Source of the DNA: Bondarzewia mesenterica | Taxonomy: Eukaryota; Basidiomycota; Agaricomycetes; Russulales; Bondarzewiaceae | Length of the DNA stretch: 28,947 bases | Assembly: GCA_004802705.1 (NCBI GenBank) | Contig: SGPL01000424.1 | Coordinates: 1-28,947, forward strand | Direction: 5' to 3' | Part shown: positions 10,555 to 21,935 of the stretch, one piece after another | Layout: each line of letters begins with the position of its first letter | Numbering within the stretch: the stretch's first letter is position 1 | Translations under genes and position numbers: made by a program | The notes under the pieces: generated by a model | Told to the model about the DNA's origin: nothing | Databases searched by the model: none | What the model saw: the letters and a program-made list of their open reading frames with translations, nothing else

Positions 10555-12114
10555 GCGTAGACGTGGGCATGGACTGGTATTTGTTGCGCTGTGCGATACC
10601 ATAATGCGGACGCTTTTGCAATGGACCTTTTTTCGGGCAAATGATCGTGTGTAGACCTACATTTCCTACTTACGTTCAGTCATATTTCCGATCGACACGT
10701 TTTTGGACTCTTTCATATATTGCGCTGCTTTTCTTTTCATTGCATCGTTGTTGTGATCTCTCCCCCTTTTTTCGTTTTTATTAACCCTCACTTACTCTAG
10801 GCTTGCCTGCGAGGAAAGAGCTGTCCCACAGTGCTTTTTGTTGGTAGTCACTGAATGCAAAGCAATCAGGTTGGACACCGTATTCTTTGTTGTGTGATCC
10901 TTGTTGAGGACCGTGCGAAGATCTGATGAATATGAAGTTGGAGGGTTCGTGCTAGTTAGCCATCCATCAATCTTGAAACGTTCGTGATCGTTGCGGTCGG
11001 TACGCGCAGCACAAGCAAGCACAAGCACATCCTTGGATTCGAACGAATCGATGTAGGTGAAACATTTTGCATCATCCATCATACCATCACCAACATTCCC
11101 CTTGCACAAGGTGTGCCGATTGTCAGAGGTGCTCCAACTGATCGGGCTCAGTGGGTACAATGTGGTCTGTTTCATAAGTAACAGCAAATTTGTTTTCTGC
11201 GCCTCATTTCCGTTCTCAGAATTGTGCCCTGTTTCTTGCCAGAACTGGTCCTGATGAACTGCATTCAACAGTTCTGACCGTCCCCTGTCGTCACAAATGG
11301 AGTTTATGAGCGGTCGTGGTCTCTGCGTGTCGGCAGTCGCAAGGACGGGAACTGAATCTCGCTCATCTCGGTCAAGGACCGCATGACTATTACACTTCAC
11401 CAATCAAAATTCGTTATTCAGACCACTCAGACTGCACCCGTCCGCTCCACTGTGACATCCATCTGCACGACCCGCGCAACATCCCTCCATCATCAGCTAC
11501 CCTTCTGTCAATAGCAGCAGTCATCGCCGGATCAACCTAAACGGTTTCAAGTGGGAAGAGGGAGACTCATAAGACTGGTATCTGTCGGATGAGTATCATG
11601 TGTGAAACCAATGACCAGGCGATGACTGAAAACGCCGCCGTCAGAGAAATGCATGATTGGAGCTGGGAGAAGCCGGTTTGACCTGGCGCTTACCCTCGTT
11701 GTGCGATGACCACCCGACCGGGACGGCGAGGCAAAATATAAAATCATTCGGATGTTTAACGCGGGACAGTTCAAAAAGCTAGCTGAGCAGTATGCGTATA
11801 CGCGCTAAAGTGACGCGGCTGGAGACTTTCAGAAGCTTGTCGTCGACGTGAGGGCTTCATGGAGCGGACGAGATCCGCGGGTAGCAAGGGTGGGGAAAGA
11901 ACGTGTGTTGTTCGAAGAAAAGGAAGGGGTCAGGTAACGGATAGAGCAAGACAATTTTGACGGTGGGCAAAAAAGGCGATCACATAACATCAGAGAGGCG
12001 CAAGAAACAGCACGACCAAAAGCGTAAAGTGAATGAGCGGCTGTGGTTAAAGAAATAAAACCAGACTCACCATTCTGAAACTCGACAAATAGAACTTGAA
12101 GCACGCCCGAAATC
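10555..12114. other. Intergenic region between cupredoxin and NEPRO-like genes (convergent)
   Basis: Both flanking genes end here, so the region should hold two 3' untranslated regions. T-rich stretches at 10735-10785 fit the end of the cupredoxin transcript. A long uninterrupted minus-strand frame (10792-11403) is listed separately as a weak candidate. Nothing else is seen from 11404 to 12114. Confidence 0.5.
10792..11403 (-). CDS. Uncertain single-exon ORF, 203 residues, no recognisable family
   Basis: An uninterrupted frame runs from ATG at 11403 to a stop at 10792. The product is hydrophilic, has no signal peptide or membrane segment, and shows no motif I know. It lies convergent with and just past the cupredoxin gene. 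In this window real genes almost always have introns, so an intronless frame is atypical. It could be an orphan gene, part of a long 3' untranslated or antisense transcript, or chance. Its length is the only support. Confidence 0.2.
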   Translation of the reverse strand: MVKCNSHAVLDRDERDSVPVLATADTQRPRPLINSICDDRGRSELLNAVHQDQFWQETGHNSENGNEAQKTNLLLLMKQTTLYPLSPISWSTSDNRHTLCKGNVGDGMMDDAKCFTYIDSFESKDVLVLACAARTDRNDHERFKIDGWLTSTNPPTSYSSDLRTVLNKDHTTKNTVSNLIALHSVTTNKKHCGTALSSQASLE

Positions 12115-13480
12115 TCAGCCAAATATATCGTCAATCTCGTCCTTCTTTTTCTTCTTCGCTTTCTTCACTTTATCGGATTGGTTTGGTATAGCTTTGAGCT
12201 TCTCGTCATCTCCAGGAACCTTTCGTTTTTTCACGGTTATGCCAGACGATACTGATGAGGTCGTAAAATCCGTCACTTGGTCTGTAGTTCAGGGATGTAA
12301 GAGTCAAAAAAAAAGCACGAGCGAGTTTTGAAGCATACGGACCTATCTTCAGAGAGCCGTGTGAGGCATCGAGAGACGTTACGGTCTCATGAACGGTTTT
12401 TGATTCAGCAAATATAGTAAAGAGCGGATCTTGGATGATCACTGCCATCGCCTCTATCTCTTCCGAGACATTGAGTTGGAGAGGCGAGCCACGACTGAGG
12501 CCGGCACATTGCCCAATGTCCTCGTCATCTGGAGTATCAAATGGTTGCACGGCAGTTGCGATGGCGGGCAGCGCAATCTCTGGAGAAGGTAGTGGGACGC
12601 CAGACACAGTTAATGGCTTTATTTTGTGGATCTGGTTGGGCTACGGCAAAAGGTCAGTTGATAGAGACTGTAAATGCGCATGGAGCCTCCGGACTCACAT
12701 GTAACGCTTGGAAAACACGATAACAATCGTTATGCATAGATATAACGAACTCGCGTGCGTCTGTCACAAGTTGGTGCAGACGCGAAGCAATTGCAATCAT
12801 GGTCAGAGTCAATTGTATGAATGCGCCATCCTGCATAATCAGGGTAAAGAATCTATGCAGATATGAGGCCGCGGGCAACTTGGAAAGAGACGTGCTGGTA
12901 CTGACCGGTATATGTCTTGTAGGCGATCACGACTCTGAGTATCGACCAGTAAGAAACCGAAAGTGTTGGTATAGTAATCAAGAGGCATACCTTCTCAACA
13001 AGCAGATGACAGACGTGTAGCTGATTGAGGACATAAGCCATGCAAGTTGAACTCGGGTAGTGAGTCCATGCTCCCTTCAATCGCTTTGCGCTGAGAGACG
13101 GGTGGGAATTGGCAATGGAATTATCAAGCTTCGTTAATTTGAACTCACATTACGACGGACTCCTCTCCATAGAAAGATGCCCGTAGTGCTTCGATAGTGG
13201 CGCACATCGTTATACCCTGAAGACGATGCCCATACCTCCGCATCTCAGACACTCGTTGCCAGAATAAGGACGAACGGTGCTGATTCTTGCCCTTGTAAAA
13301 TAGCCGCTCAAGGACCGCCATTTCGTCCGCGTGCAAGGCATGTACAAGCTGTGCACGCTTTAACTTGGTCTTGACAAGTTTCAAGAAGATGTTGACTGCA
13401 TCGCAGCTAGTGGGATTGAGTGCTGTCCTCGGAAGAAAATCAAATTTTGGAGGTGAGCGAGAATGGAAATTTCTAGTCAT
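12115..13480 (-). CDS. NEPRO/Rmp1-like nucleolar protein (probable RNase MRP-associated)
   Basis: Exons (minus) 13480-13149, 13090-12991, 12934-12906, 12852-12699, 12640-12343 and 12281-12115 give exactly 359 residues plus stop. The key block is LERLFYKGKNQHRSSLFWQRVSEMRRYGHRL (about residues 53-83). This KNQHR-plus-Trp/Arg pattern is typical of the NEPRO N-terminal domain and of the RNase MRP subunit Rmp1. An alpha-helical region follows (HVCHLLVEKSRDRLQDIYRF, then FIQLTLTMIAIASRLHQL). The C-terminus is Lys-rich and ends KKKKKDEIDDIFG, a nucleolar-type tail. The family link suggests a role in rRNA processing. Exon 3 is only 29 nt. It shares a 302-bp upstream region with the divergent beta-adaptin gene. 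Confidence 0.65.
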
Positions 13481-13782
13481 GTGTGATCAATACGCGTGGA
13501 CCTTCAACAATTAAATTTCTAGTTGAGATTAGACGAGAGAGGAGTTCTCCTCAAACAATAGATTTTCGGGGTGGAGACTTATACAAAGGTCGCGAAGTGG
13601 AAAGGAAGGTCAACCTGCAGGTCGAATTGCCGGTGAATAAACCGGGACATTGCCGTATATAGGAGGCAACTGATCGAGGGCATTCTCCGAGCCGTCCTCG
13701 GAGAGCACCTCCCCGACTCACCTTCCTCTAGTCGTGCAGCTTGCTTAATTCGTTTGATAGCTTCTGTGACAGCTGGTTTCTT
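13481..13782. promoter_or_regulatory. Shared upstream region of NEPRO-like (-) and beta-adaptin (+) genes
   Basis: The 302 bp between the two ATGs has no credible gene. A minus-strand frame that crosses it overlaps adaptin exon 1 and has no family look. TATATA occurs at 13656-13661, 121 bp before the adaptin ATG. The region must contain both promoters unless a start codon is misplaced. Confidence 0.5.
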
Positions 13783-16457
13783 ATGAGTGCTCCAGGTCAA
13801 GATGCTAAGTTCTTTCAGCGAGGGAAGATTCAGGTGCGTATCAAGTATCATTTGCAAACTATCGCTCTTGTTCACAGGCATTTCAGGAATTTCGTGCAGA
13901 GCTGCAGGCAGCGGAGACGAAGGACAAGAAGTTCACCAAGCGGAAGACTGTGCTGAAGAAGATTGTGGCCAATATCACTATGGGCAATGACAGTTGGTAT
14001 CCCACATCAAGGGCCTTGGCTGTCCGATGCTTACGGTCGCTTTCCCAGTGTCTCCTCTCTTCACCGACGTGGTTCAATGCTTGGGCACTCCACTACTAGA
14101 GATCAAAAAGAGTTGCGTTTTAAATTGGTTTTGTGTGGTTCCTAAATTCATCTTGGCAATTAGTGGTCTACCTGTTTTTGATATATTATGGCCGAGCCAA
14201 GGCGGATCAAATACAAATGGTCATCCCTAGTTTCCTTCAGGTGCGTTGGTTTCTCACAATGCAATACTATCAGTGTTGACTGCAAGCAGGACTGCAATGA
14301 CCCCAATCCCCTCATCAGAGCTTTGGCCATCCGCACCATGTCATATATCCCAATACCTGCCGTGACAGACTCTTTCACGGATACTCTTCGTCACCATCTC
14401 AGAGACAAGGATCCATATGTTCGGAAAACTGCCGCTATTTGTGTTGCAAAGCTGTATGCTGCCGACCCTCGGAAGGCAGAGAAGGGAGGTTTCGTTGAGA
14501 TGCTCCGGGACTTGATGTTAGACAGCAATGCGACTGTGGTTTCGAACGCCATCGCTGCACTGTCCGAGATAGGTGATCGACAGGATGGGGTGGTGTTCAA
14601 GTTGAACATGACTATCGCGAACAAACTCATCGCTGCTCTTGGAGAGAGTTCGGAGTAGGTCCCTTGTTTTGACTTCATTAGGAGAAAGGTCTTACGAACC
14701 CCGCTAGGTGGGGACAAATCTATATTCTCGACTCTTTGCTTCGCTATGTCCCGGAGACACACGCAGACGCGGAGCTCCTGGCTGAAAGAGTCATCGTTCA
14801 ACTACAGCACGCTAATTCTGCCGTTGTACTCACGACGATCAAACTCCTGCTCTTTCTAATGAACTACATGGACAACCGCCGACTAATAGACTACATCTGC
14901 AAGAAGATGGGTCCACCACTAGGTATGCCGCGATTTGCTTGACAAATTGGTCGATTTTCTAAACCAACTACATCTTATTGTATACTAGTCACAATGCTGT
15001 CTTCGGGGCCCGAGATACAATACGTCGCGTTGAGAAATATTCTGCTCATCATTCAGCGGAGACCTTCGGTGCTGAAGAATGATGTCAAAGTCTTCTTCTG
15101 CAAGTACAACGATCCAATATACGTCAAGCTGGCCAAACTGGAAATTATGTACCGACTCGCGCGAGAAGAGAACGCAAGAGAAGTCTTGGCCGAACTTGAA
15201 GAGTGCGTTCATCATTCCGACACATCTTATCATGATACCTGAGAACAACTTGTTACTAGGTATGCATCTGAAGTGGACGTTGACTTCGTGCGTAAAGCTG
15301 TCCGCTCGATTGGCCGTCTCGCTATCAAAGTCGAGCCCGCAGCAGACGCATGCATCCGTTCTCTCCTTAGTCTCATAGAGACCAAGGTCACGTACGTCGT
15401 CCAGGAAGCTGTCATCGTAATAAAGGATATCTTCCGACGATATCCAGGCAAGTACGAGGGCATCATTCCTACGCTGTGTGAAAATCTGGACGTCCTTGAT
15501 GAGCCCGAAGCCAAGGCTGCTATGATCTGGATAATTGGACAATTCGCGAACAGGATCGACAACGCCGATGAACTAATGGACGATCTGACATATACTTTCT
15601 TGGAAGAACCTGTAGAGGTTGGTGCAATTCCGTCTCGTCAAAATTCACTCGCGTCTGGTATGCTGACGACCCTGTTCAATAGGTTCAATTGGCACTGATA
15701 ACGGCAGCTGTCAAACTTTTCATTTACAAGTCTTCATCGGAAACGGTGAAGACGCTTGTACACAAGGTGTTGAAGTGGACGACAGAGGAGATCGACAATC
15801 CCGACCTTCGTGATCGCGGATTCATGTACTGGCGGCTGCTGGCCATCAATCCTGCCGTTGCGGGTGAGATAGTTCTTGCGGACAAGCCCGCGATCACGAC
15901 GGATTCTGACCGGATGGACCGTGGAGCTCTTGATCAGCTGCTGCTGCATACAGGCACATTAGGCAGCATTTACCACAAGAATCCTGAAGTGCGTGAATCT
16001 GCCTCGTGTAGGCTACGTATCTGCTCATCCATTTCTTTCGTCTGTATAGACTTTCATCCGAGGCGCGGCAGCCAAAGCGCTTACTGACAGCCCCGCATTG
16101 AACGAGCATTCAAGACAGGTGCTCGTTGGTATTCAAAGATCACGTCCACTACCGGGCCCTATAGTTGTACATGGCCCTGGTCCTATAGAACCACAGAGAG
16201 CATCGTCAGCAATGCCACCCATTACCTCCAAGCCATCGCCGCCATTGCCGACCGAGTCGGGCGACCTCTTGGATATCGACGCTGGCAGCGATGCTGATGG
16301 GGAAGAGGCGGGGCTACAGGAGGGCGCTGCTGTAAACGCACCGACCAGTTCATTAGATCCTTACGCGAGTCTCAACAACGCATTCGGAGGATACCTGGCG
16401 GATGAGCCCAAGCCAATGTCGGCTGGCAGAAGAGAAGAGGAAGACTTGTTGTTCTGA
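13783..16457 (+). CDS. AP-1 (AP-1/AP-2 type) complex beta-adaptin, ear-less
   Basis: Large subunit of a clathrin adaptor, working at the trans-Golgi network/endosomes. Exons: 13783-13833, 13887-13992, 14049-14111, 14164-14240, 14290-14654, 14708-14922, 14989-15202, 15260-15617, 15683-15988, 16050-16457. Phases all agree and give 720 residues. The N-terminal HEAT-repeat trunk is clear: [83 protein letters not shown]. The hinge contains a clathrin box LLDID (about 658-662), and the protein ends EEDLLF. There is no C-terminal appendage, so it is about the length of yeast Apl2 (726) and shorter than metazoan beta chains. AP-1 is preferred over AP-2, but the sequence alone does not settle it. Three introns use GTTGNN donors. 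Confidence 0.92.
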
Positions 16458-16575
16458 TATTCTGACATTACACTATCAATGTTTCCGCATCATCGTTAGT
16501 TTTCTTCCATGGATACACTGTGACATAAAATACAAATATACGGATACATGAAAACCTCTCTGGTATGTGATGGTG

Positions 16576-17647
16576 TTATGGGAGAAAGACTTTTATTGGG
16601 TCCGTAATTCGATGCATAGTACTCTTCGGTCTGAGTGAATTGTAATGCTGTAGACGCAATCATGAGGACTCTTAAATGCTTGATCTGAGCAGAGCGAAAG
16701 ATTGAACCCACTTCGCCTAGACCATACATCCGTCGATGATAGCTAACACGGACCGCCTTTTGCTCCTTCAAATGATCGGTGCGGGAAGAGCCAGCGGGAT
16801 CGTGCACCACGACAGGAGGGCTCCCGGCCTGCACGACATGGATCGGGATTCGGTACGCCCGACTCAGCGCGAGGACCTCGGGCTCGCCTCCCCATGCGCC
16901 GGTATCACGTATCGTCGCACAGTATGTCTCGAACTCACGAGGGTTCATCATGCCAGTCTGGTCTGAGCCCTCGCCATCCTCTCCCGTCATCGAGGGAAGA
17001 AACGGAAGGAAGTCGTCGGGATGAGTGTAGATGTAGTTGGCGGCGGCTTGTCGGGTCGCGGCGTAGGTAGCTTCTGTGGGGGGTATAACACCGAGTAGCG
17101 ATAGCTGATCGGCAACAGCTGCGAAGAGACAGTGCCCGTCTGGCTCAATCTACGCAGGTTGCATGTGTACGTGAGACCTACAAACAAGTATCAAAAGAGA
17201 ACTGGGCGGACCTCATACATCTCGACACTGAGTTGATCACATATTCGAGCAATCGCTTTTTCCTCTTCCTTAGTTTCGCGCTCTAAACGCGCATCGGCAT
17301 CCTTGTCTATGGGCGCTTGCTGCTGAGCCAGAGCCTCTGCTTTCCTAGCCTGGGTCAGTTCACAATGATTCAACCCCCTCATTATATCCGGTCAGCAGAG
17401 TCAGCTCCCTTACCTGTCGTTCTTTGAATCTATCCCTGCTTTTAGATTTCCCGTTCGAGCGGTCCTTCACTACTTCGTTAATCTGCATCTCATTGAGCAC
17501 TGTAGCAGACTCTTGCTGTACTGCCTGGTCTTTGGAGTCGAGGTGGGCGAGGAGATCGTCCATGAGCTCAGTATTGTCAGCCTGAGGGAGAGTATCAGAA
17601 GGTGATGGAGAGAAAAACTTTTTGACTTTGTTCCTTTTGGAGCCCAT
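16576..17647 (-). CDS. OTU-domain deubiquitinase (OTUD6B/Otu2 type)
   Basis: Cysteine protease that removes ubiquitin. Exons (minus) 17647-17414, 17349-17212, 17149-16712 and 16647-16576 give 293 residues. Residues 1-124 are basic and coiled-coil-like (MGSKRNKVKKFF, then LERETKEEEKAIARICDQL), as in the N-terminus of OTUD6 proteins. The OTU fold begins IEPDGHCLFAAVADQL with catalytic Asp128 and Cys131. WGGEPEVLALSRAYRIPIHV is the conserved middle strand and helix. HYNSLR supplies the catalytic His271 and lies just after the last intron. The MGS start is favoured over an upstream Met four codons earlier because it matches the family. The stop is 118 bp from the convergent beta-adaptin stop. Confidence 0.92.
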
Positions 17648-17784
17648 CGTGAGTGTCAAATGTTGAGAGGTGAATCAATCTGATCAGACTCAGAGCGACT
17701 GGAATTCCGCTAGCGGGAACGTCATATGTTTTGCCTCACGTGACTCGCCGAAGTTGTCGGAACTCGTCGCGAACCATCGCGTCT
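17648..17784. promoter_or_regulatory. Compact bidirectional upstream region (OTU gene / unknown gene)
   Basis: Only 137 bp separate the OTU start on the minus strand from the putative ATG at 17785 on the plus strand. No TATA box is obvious. If the plus-strand gene is real this must be a shared, bidirectional promoter. Confidence 0.35.
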
Positions 17785-18722
17785 ATGGACAACGTTGAAC
17801 GACCGCCTCAACCTGTCGAGGGCGGAGGGAGCATAGGGGAAAAAATTCGGCGGATCTGCCGGAATTCACTCAATAATCCCTATACTCCTACCTATCTGAA
17901 CCTGTCGAATCAACCTCTCTCGGCGAAGCAAACTCAACTCATGATGATGTCTTTCTGGTGCAACAGGAATTTGGCAGCAAGATGTCTTGACGTGATCTTG
18001 GTGCAAGCCTTCTACCTTGTCTTTAACTCGACATCGAGTTGTATTTTCTCTGACAATTTCCGTACTCATTTCTTATACGTCCTTTCAGCCCCTCCAACGG
18101 CGTTTAAAGTCAGTGTTCTCTCTTTTCACGCTCCAAACAAAAGATGCTCCTTTTGACGACATTTTGCACAACACGGTGATCGGCTATATCCAAGGAAGGT
18201 GAGTCGCATGTCTTTACAATATCACCGGATATAACACCTTGCCGAGTGTTCAATCAAGCAGTTGCGCAGCTTGAGCTTGAAAAGGTGTATATATTCAATG
18301 ATTCTTGCTTTTTTGCGCCGGTAAATATTCTATTGCGGGATCCCTTCATCACTAAATGGGGCCATTAGTGAGTAAGTGCTACTTTCTGACGTCTACGCTA
18401 GGCGTTCGTATAATGTTCGCGCAATTAAGCCGGGACTTCCTGCCTATGGTCGGCGGAAGTGTCAATTATCTTTTGTCCATTGTCGCGTATACGCCTTGCG
18501 CACTACTCAGTTAAGTTGGAACTGGCTGGCCTGCTGTTTGATAATAGAGTCGCGACCTCTACCGGCGGATAATGTCGACACCTGTTCTCGTTGGTGGTAC
18601 TCCATACTATACCATTGTCGAAGGTTCTTGTACAGCAGTTACTAAGTTATAAGCGACGCTACTTGCACTTGTGGAAGTCGGCTTGCCAACGAGGGAATTT
18701 GAATTTGGATCAGCGCCGCTGA
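17785..18722 (+). CDS. Putative spliced gene, unknown function (about 185 residues)
   Basis: I do not recognise the product. A phase-consistent model is 17785-17991, 18089-18175, 18270-18367, 18430-18458, 18511-18548, 18624-18722. It starts MDNVERPPQPVEGGGSIGEK and includes NNPYTPTYLNLSNQPLSAKQ. The downstream exons give LELEKVYIFNDSCFFAPVN, RDPFITKWGHYRDFLPMVGG, KLELAGLLFDNR, then VLVQQLLSYKRRYLHLWKSA and a stop. These blocks look coding (aromatic and hydrophobic residues evenly spread, clean phases), but several splice sites are weak (GTGATC donors, AAG acceptors). The strong GTGAGT at 18199 does not fit the next exon's frame; the upstream reading of exon 3 (VFNQAVAQLELEK) would need a one-base shift. 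It may be a fast-evolving small gene or a decaying one. Confidence 0.4.
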
Positions 18723-18790
18723 GGGAGATAAGATGAGAATGGCGAGATTGACGCTCAGAGACTTTCGTATTGTGGCTGTCACGATTTGCC

Positions 18791-18796
18791 TATAAA
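18791..18796 (+). promoter_or_regulatory. TATA box of the armadillo-repeat gene
   Basis: TATAAA, 90 bp before the ATG at 18886 and followed by a pyrimidine-rich leader. Position and sequence fit a core promoter. Confidence 0.45.
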
Positions 18797-18885
18797 CAGG
18801 TCTGTTGTTCTTGGTGATCATCTTCCGCTCTCTTTCCCTTCCAATATCTCATACTACCTATCGCATCTTGTGATCCTCCCCCGAC

Positions 18886-21529
18886 ATGGACATCGCAGGA
18901 CCAGATTGTCCCACCGCAGCTTCTCAGTTAAAATCCCTTTCACACAAGCTCCCCACTGGTGGAGAGGATGAATGGCGGCAGGTTGAGTTATCTGCTCGGG
19001 CCTTGGCGAACGGTCTTCGTGTTAGAAATAAAGATGGTCAGTTCCTTCGTTCCTTCAGCAACGTACCACTAAGACGACGTCTTCTACCTAATCAGTGGAT
19101 AACCACACTACACTGGGCAAGACGGAATTGCCACAGACGCTTACCCGCCTCCTGCAATTGACGCTAGATGATGGCGCTCCCATCGATGCGCGGCTGCCTG
19201 TCATTTATGAATTACTTCGTGTTGGGGCTAATCTGTGCATGGACCATGGCAAGTCTCATTACTCCGTCGACCTTCGAGTTAAGAATGATCGAATGGATTA
19301 CAGACGAAAACAGAGGATACCTCCTCGACGTAGAATTCCCCCAGATCATTGTAACCCTCCTCGATTCATATGCGAAATCTATTTCTGCGGGACATAAAAC
19401 GGATCTTCTTCCCCTATCCATTCCCGACCTCAAAGTGGTTAAAACATCCATAGGAGTTCTGTTGAATGCGAGCATGGGATACGGTTCGCGTGATTTCCCC
19501 GTGATGCCTTCAAGAATGTTGGTTCTCAGATTTTATTCACCAGAGCCTGTAAAGTCTCTCTTAATCAGCCTGGACGCCGCTGTGACGATTTTGCGACTTA
19601 CTACCGCCATATACCCAGTTGGATCTTGGCTGAAGGCACAACCACAAGATCTTTTTGCCGAAAACGATATCGACCCAACACCGGATGTCATCGCAGAGTC
19701 ATGGACACTGCGAAGTGGGCTGTCCGGCTGGGCATGGCGAGCCATCTCCGAGCTGAAAGATGATGGTAAGACCTATGCATGAGCGCGACATTCCGAGATC
19801 CTGATCTTCCTATATAGCGCTGGACCTTTTTGGTCCGGAGGACCTGTCACTCCTTATACCTCCTTTGAAAGCTTACACCCCTCCATTCCCGTCCGCTACA
19901 GGTCTTCTAGACCATGACGCTTACCTAAGGCGGTCACTGATTCAAGCAGACTTTGATGTTTTGGAAGAAGCATGCTCTCTCCTGGAGTCGCTGACAATGG
20001 ACGTGGAAGATGTCCGCCTGGCACTGGCTCGCGGGATAGCATCTCCAGATGAGCACGGTGGGGTCAATTGCCTCCTCGAGTTGCTCAAGTTCATTGAAGA
20101 GGGCGACTATCATCCGCTCTGGACGACCGATTCACCCGCGGAGCGGTCGAGGAAGGAGAAGTCCTTTGATTTCTGCAAGGCTGCGCTCATAAAGGCCGTG
20201 GTCGAGATCGCTGGGGAAGAAAAGAATATTGACGTCCTATGGGACGATTCAGACGATGCAGCGCCTGGTGGCGCTTTCGTTTCACGGATGGTTCATTGGA
20301 TCAAATCACATAAGAACCTGAAAGAGCAGGATCGTGATGATCTCGTCATCTGTGCGACTCTGAGCTTGGGAAATTTGGTCAGATACGGTATGTCGTCTAC
20401 CTTGCGCCGCATGCACACCCTCACTGAAAACGGGAGAACCTTTAGAATCTCACTCATCAGCCATTGTCAATAAGCCTATTGCTCTTGGACCATACTTGGC
20501 CACCTTGTTAACACCCGATGCAGACATGAAGGTCAAACATGGCGTTATCGGACTTTTGCGACACCTTGCATACGCGCCTCCAGCTCGTGCTCCTTTGGGC
20601 GAAGCCGGGATTATAGATCGACTGGTGGCTTCGAACATCTTTAAAGATACTTCTGACATAGCGGAATTAGTCCAGGTGTCCGCAATCGGCATCGCCAAAC
20701 ATCTCTGCAATGCCAACGGTGACCGTTCATTAATTATCTTCTGCGGAACCACTGTGCTGACAACGCGGTTAATGATCAGCGGAGAACTGCTTTGCGTTGG
20801 TGTTGACGCCGGATAATCAAGATACGGAATCAAGCGGACTCAAACAGATTTTGAGCCTCGTCCGGCGGTCCGATACTATTGCCATGAAGAGTGAGGGAAC
20901 AAGGGTGTTCGTTAATATTATTCGGACGTTGTGGTCTCAGGCTACTGTGGAAGGAGAAAGGAGAAAGAAGGCCATGGACGCTGTTACCATCCCCGCTGTT
21001 GCATTGACTCTCGCTCAGCTCATCGGGCGAAGCAAGAAATACCCCATTCTTATCAACGAAGGGATCGTCGCATTGACTCTTTTGAGCCTGCATGGCGCAG
21101 GGGGTACGTCTTAAATCGAAAACTCCGTTGATGTTCACTGCTGAAGTGTCGATATCCCGCTGTGTCACAGCTGATTATGCACTTGACGCCATAACTACCC
21201 CTTTGCCGCAGGAAGCGTATAAGAACTCGAACACACAGTTTGCAGATACGGGCGATGTCGGATCGCCTGTGACGGCCCCGGGGAGAGCATTGGACATGCT
21301 GATGGTCGCCCTACAGGGCCACAGTGCCCGTCTCCCAGAAGAAGTCCGCGTGAATGTCTGCGCTCTTCTAGGCCAAATTGGCCGAGCAGGGGTTGTCTCA
21401 TCAGAACGGGCGGCGGAATTAGCAAAATTGAAGGGGGAAGTCAGGCCTTTATTGGAGACTGCGGCAAACACTGAGCAGCCGACGAAGCTCAAGCTGTCCG
21501 CCGCGAAGGCTTTGCAGCTATGGAAGTAG
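18886..21529 (+). CDS. Armadillo-repeat protein, SmgGDS/RAP1GDS1-like
   Basis: Exons 18886-19036, 19096-19248, 19304-19765, 19818-20387, 20446-20718, 20780-21103 and 21171-21529 give 763 residues; every phase fits. The protein is almost entirely alpha-helical repeats. Examples are LPVIYELLRVGANLCMDH, DLVICATLSLGNLVRY, MKVKHGVIGLLRHLAYAP, LVQVSAIGIAKHLCNAN and VRVNVCALLGQIGRAG. The CATLSLGNLVRY and KHGVIGLLRHLA blocks with an acidic region (EDVRLALARGIASPDEHGG) resemble Rap1 GTPase-GDP dissociation stimulators, which act as chaperones and exchange factors for small Ras/Rho GTPases. Other ARM families are possible. Intron 2 (19249-19303) has a GC donor. There is no signal peptide or membrane segment, so it is probably cytosolic. 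Confidence 0.6.
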
Positions 21530-21913
21530 GTCGCACGATTCGCATTTGAATTACTGACAACAGGTTATTTATTTCCGCTGTATTGTTGATTGTCTTCACT
21601 TTGTGTTGCGTTATTGGTTCCTACAGTATCGTCTGCAGTGGTGGGCGTCGGTTGCAAGCATATGGTACTTGATGTAGCCTACGTTTGGATTCGCACATAT
21701 TGCGAAGGAGTACTCAGTGAGGAGGAGTACTATGACCATCATGGTTTTACGCCTTAGACTCAAATCCCCGTAGAGGCCACATATGCATATGATTGGTCAC
21801 CGAGTTTCAAGCCCCCTTCTCTTACTATGTGGGCATATTTTTGCTTAGTACACGTACCTTGTATAGCGACTAGCTACTTTTCAGCCAACTCCCAATCCGT
21901 GACTGAGTCGTCT

Positions 21914-21935
21914 CCTGGATGCGTCCTGGATGCGT
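21914..21935. repeat. Exact tandem duplication of an 11-bp unit
   Basis: CCTGGATGCGT occurs twice without a gap. The core CCTGGATGC appears again in the hairpin at 22321-22351, which suggests a recurring upstream element rather than a single slip event. Confidence 0.7.

Noticed and set aside
11030..11055. tRNA B-box-like GTTCGAATCC on the minus strand
   Set aside because: No T-stem pairing, no A box and no cloverleaf around it.
13579..13881. 100-residue minus-strand frame overlapping adaptin exon 1
   Set aside because: It overlaps a clear beta-adaptin exon on the other strand and the shared promoter, and has no family features.
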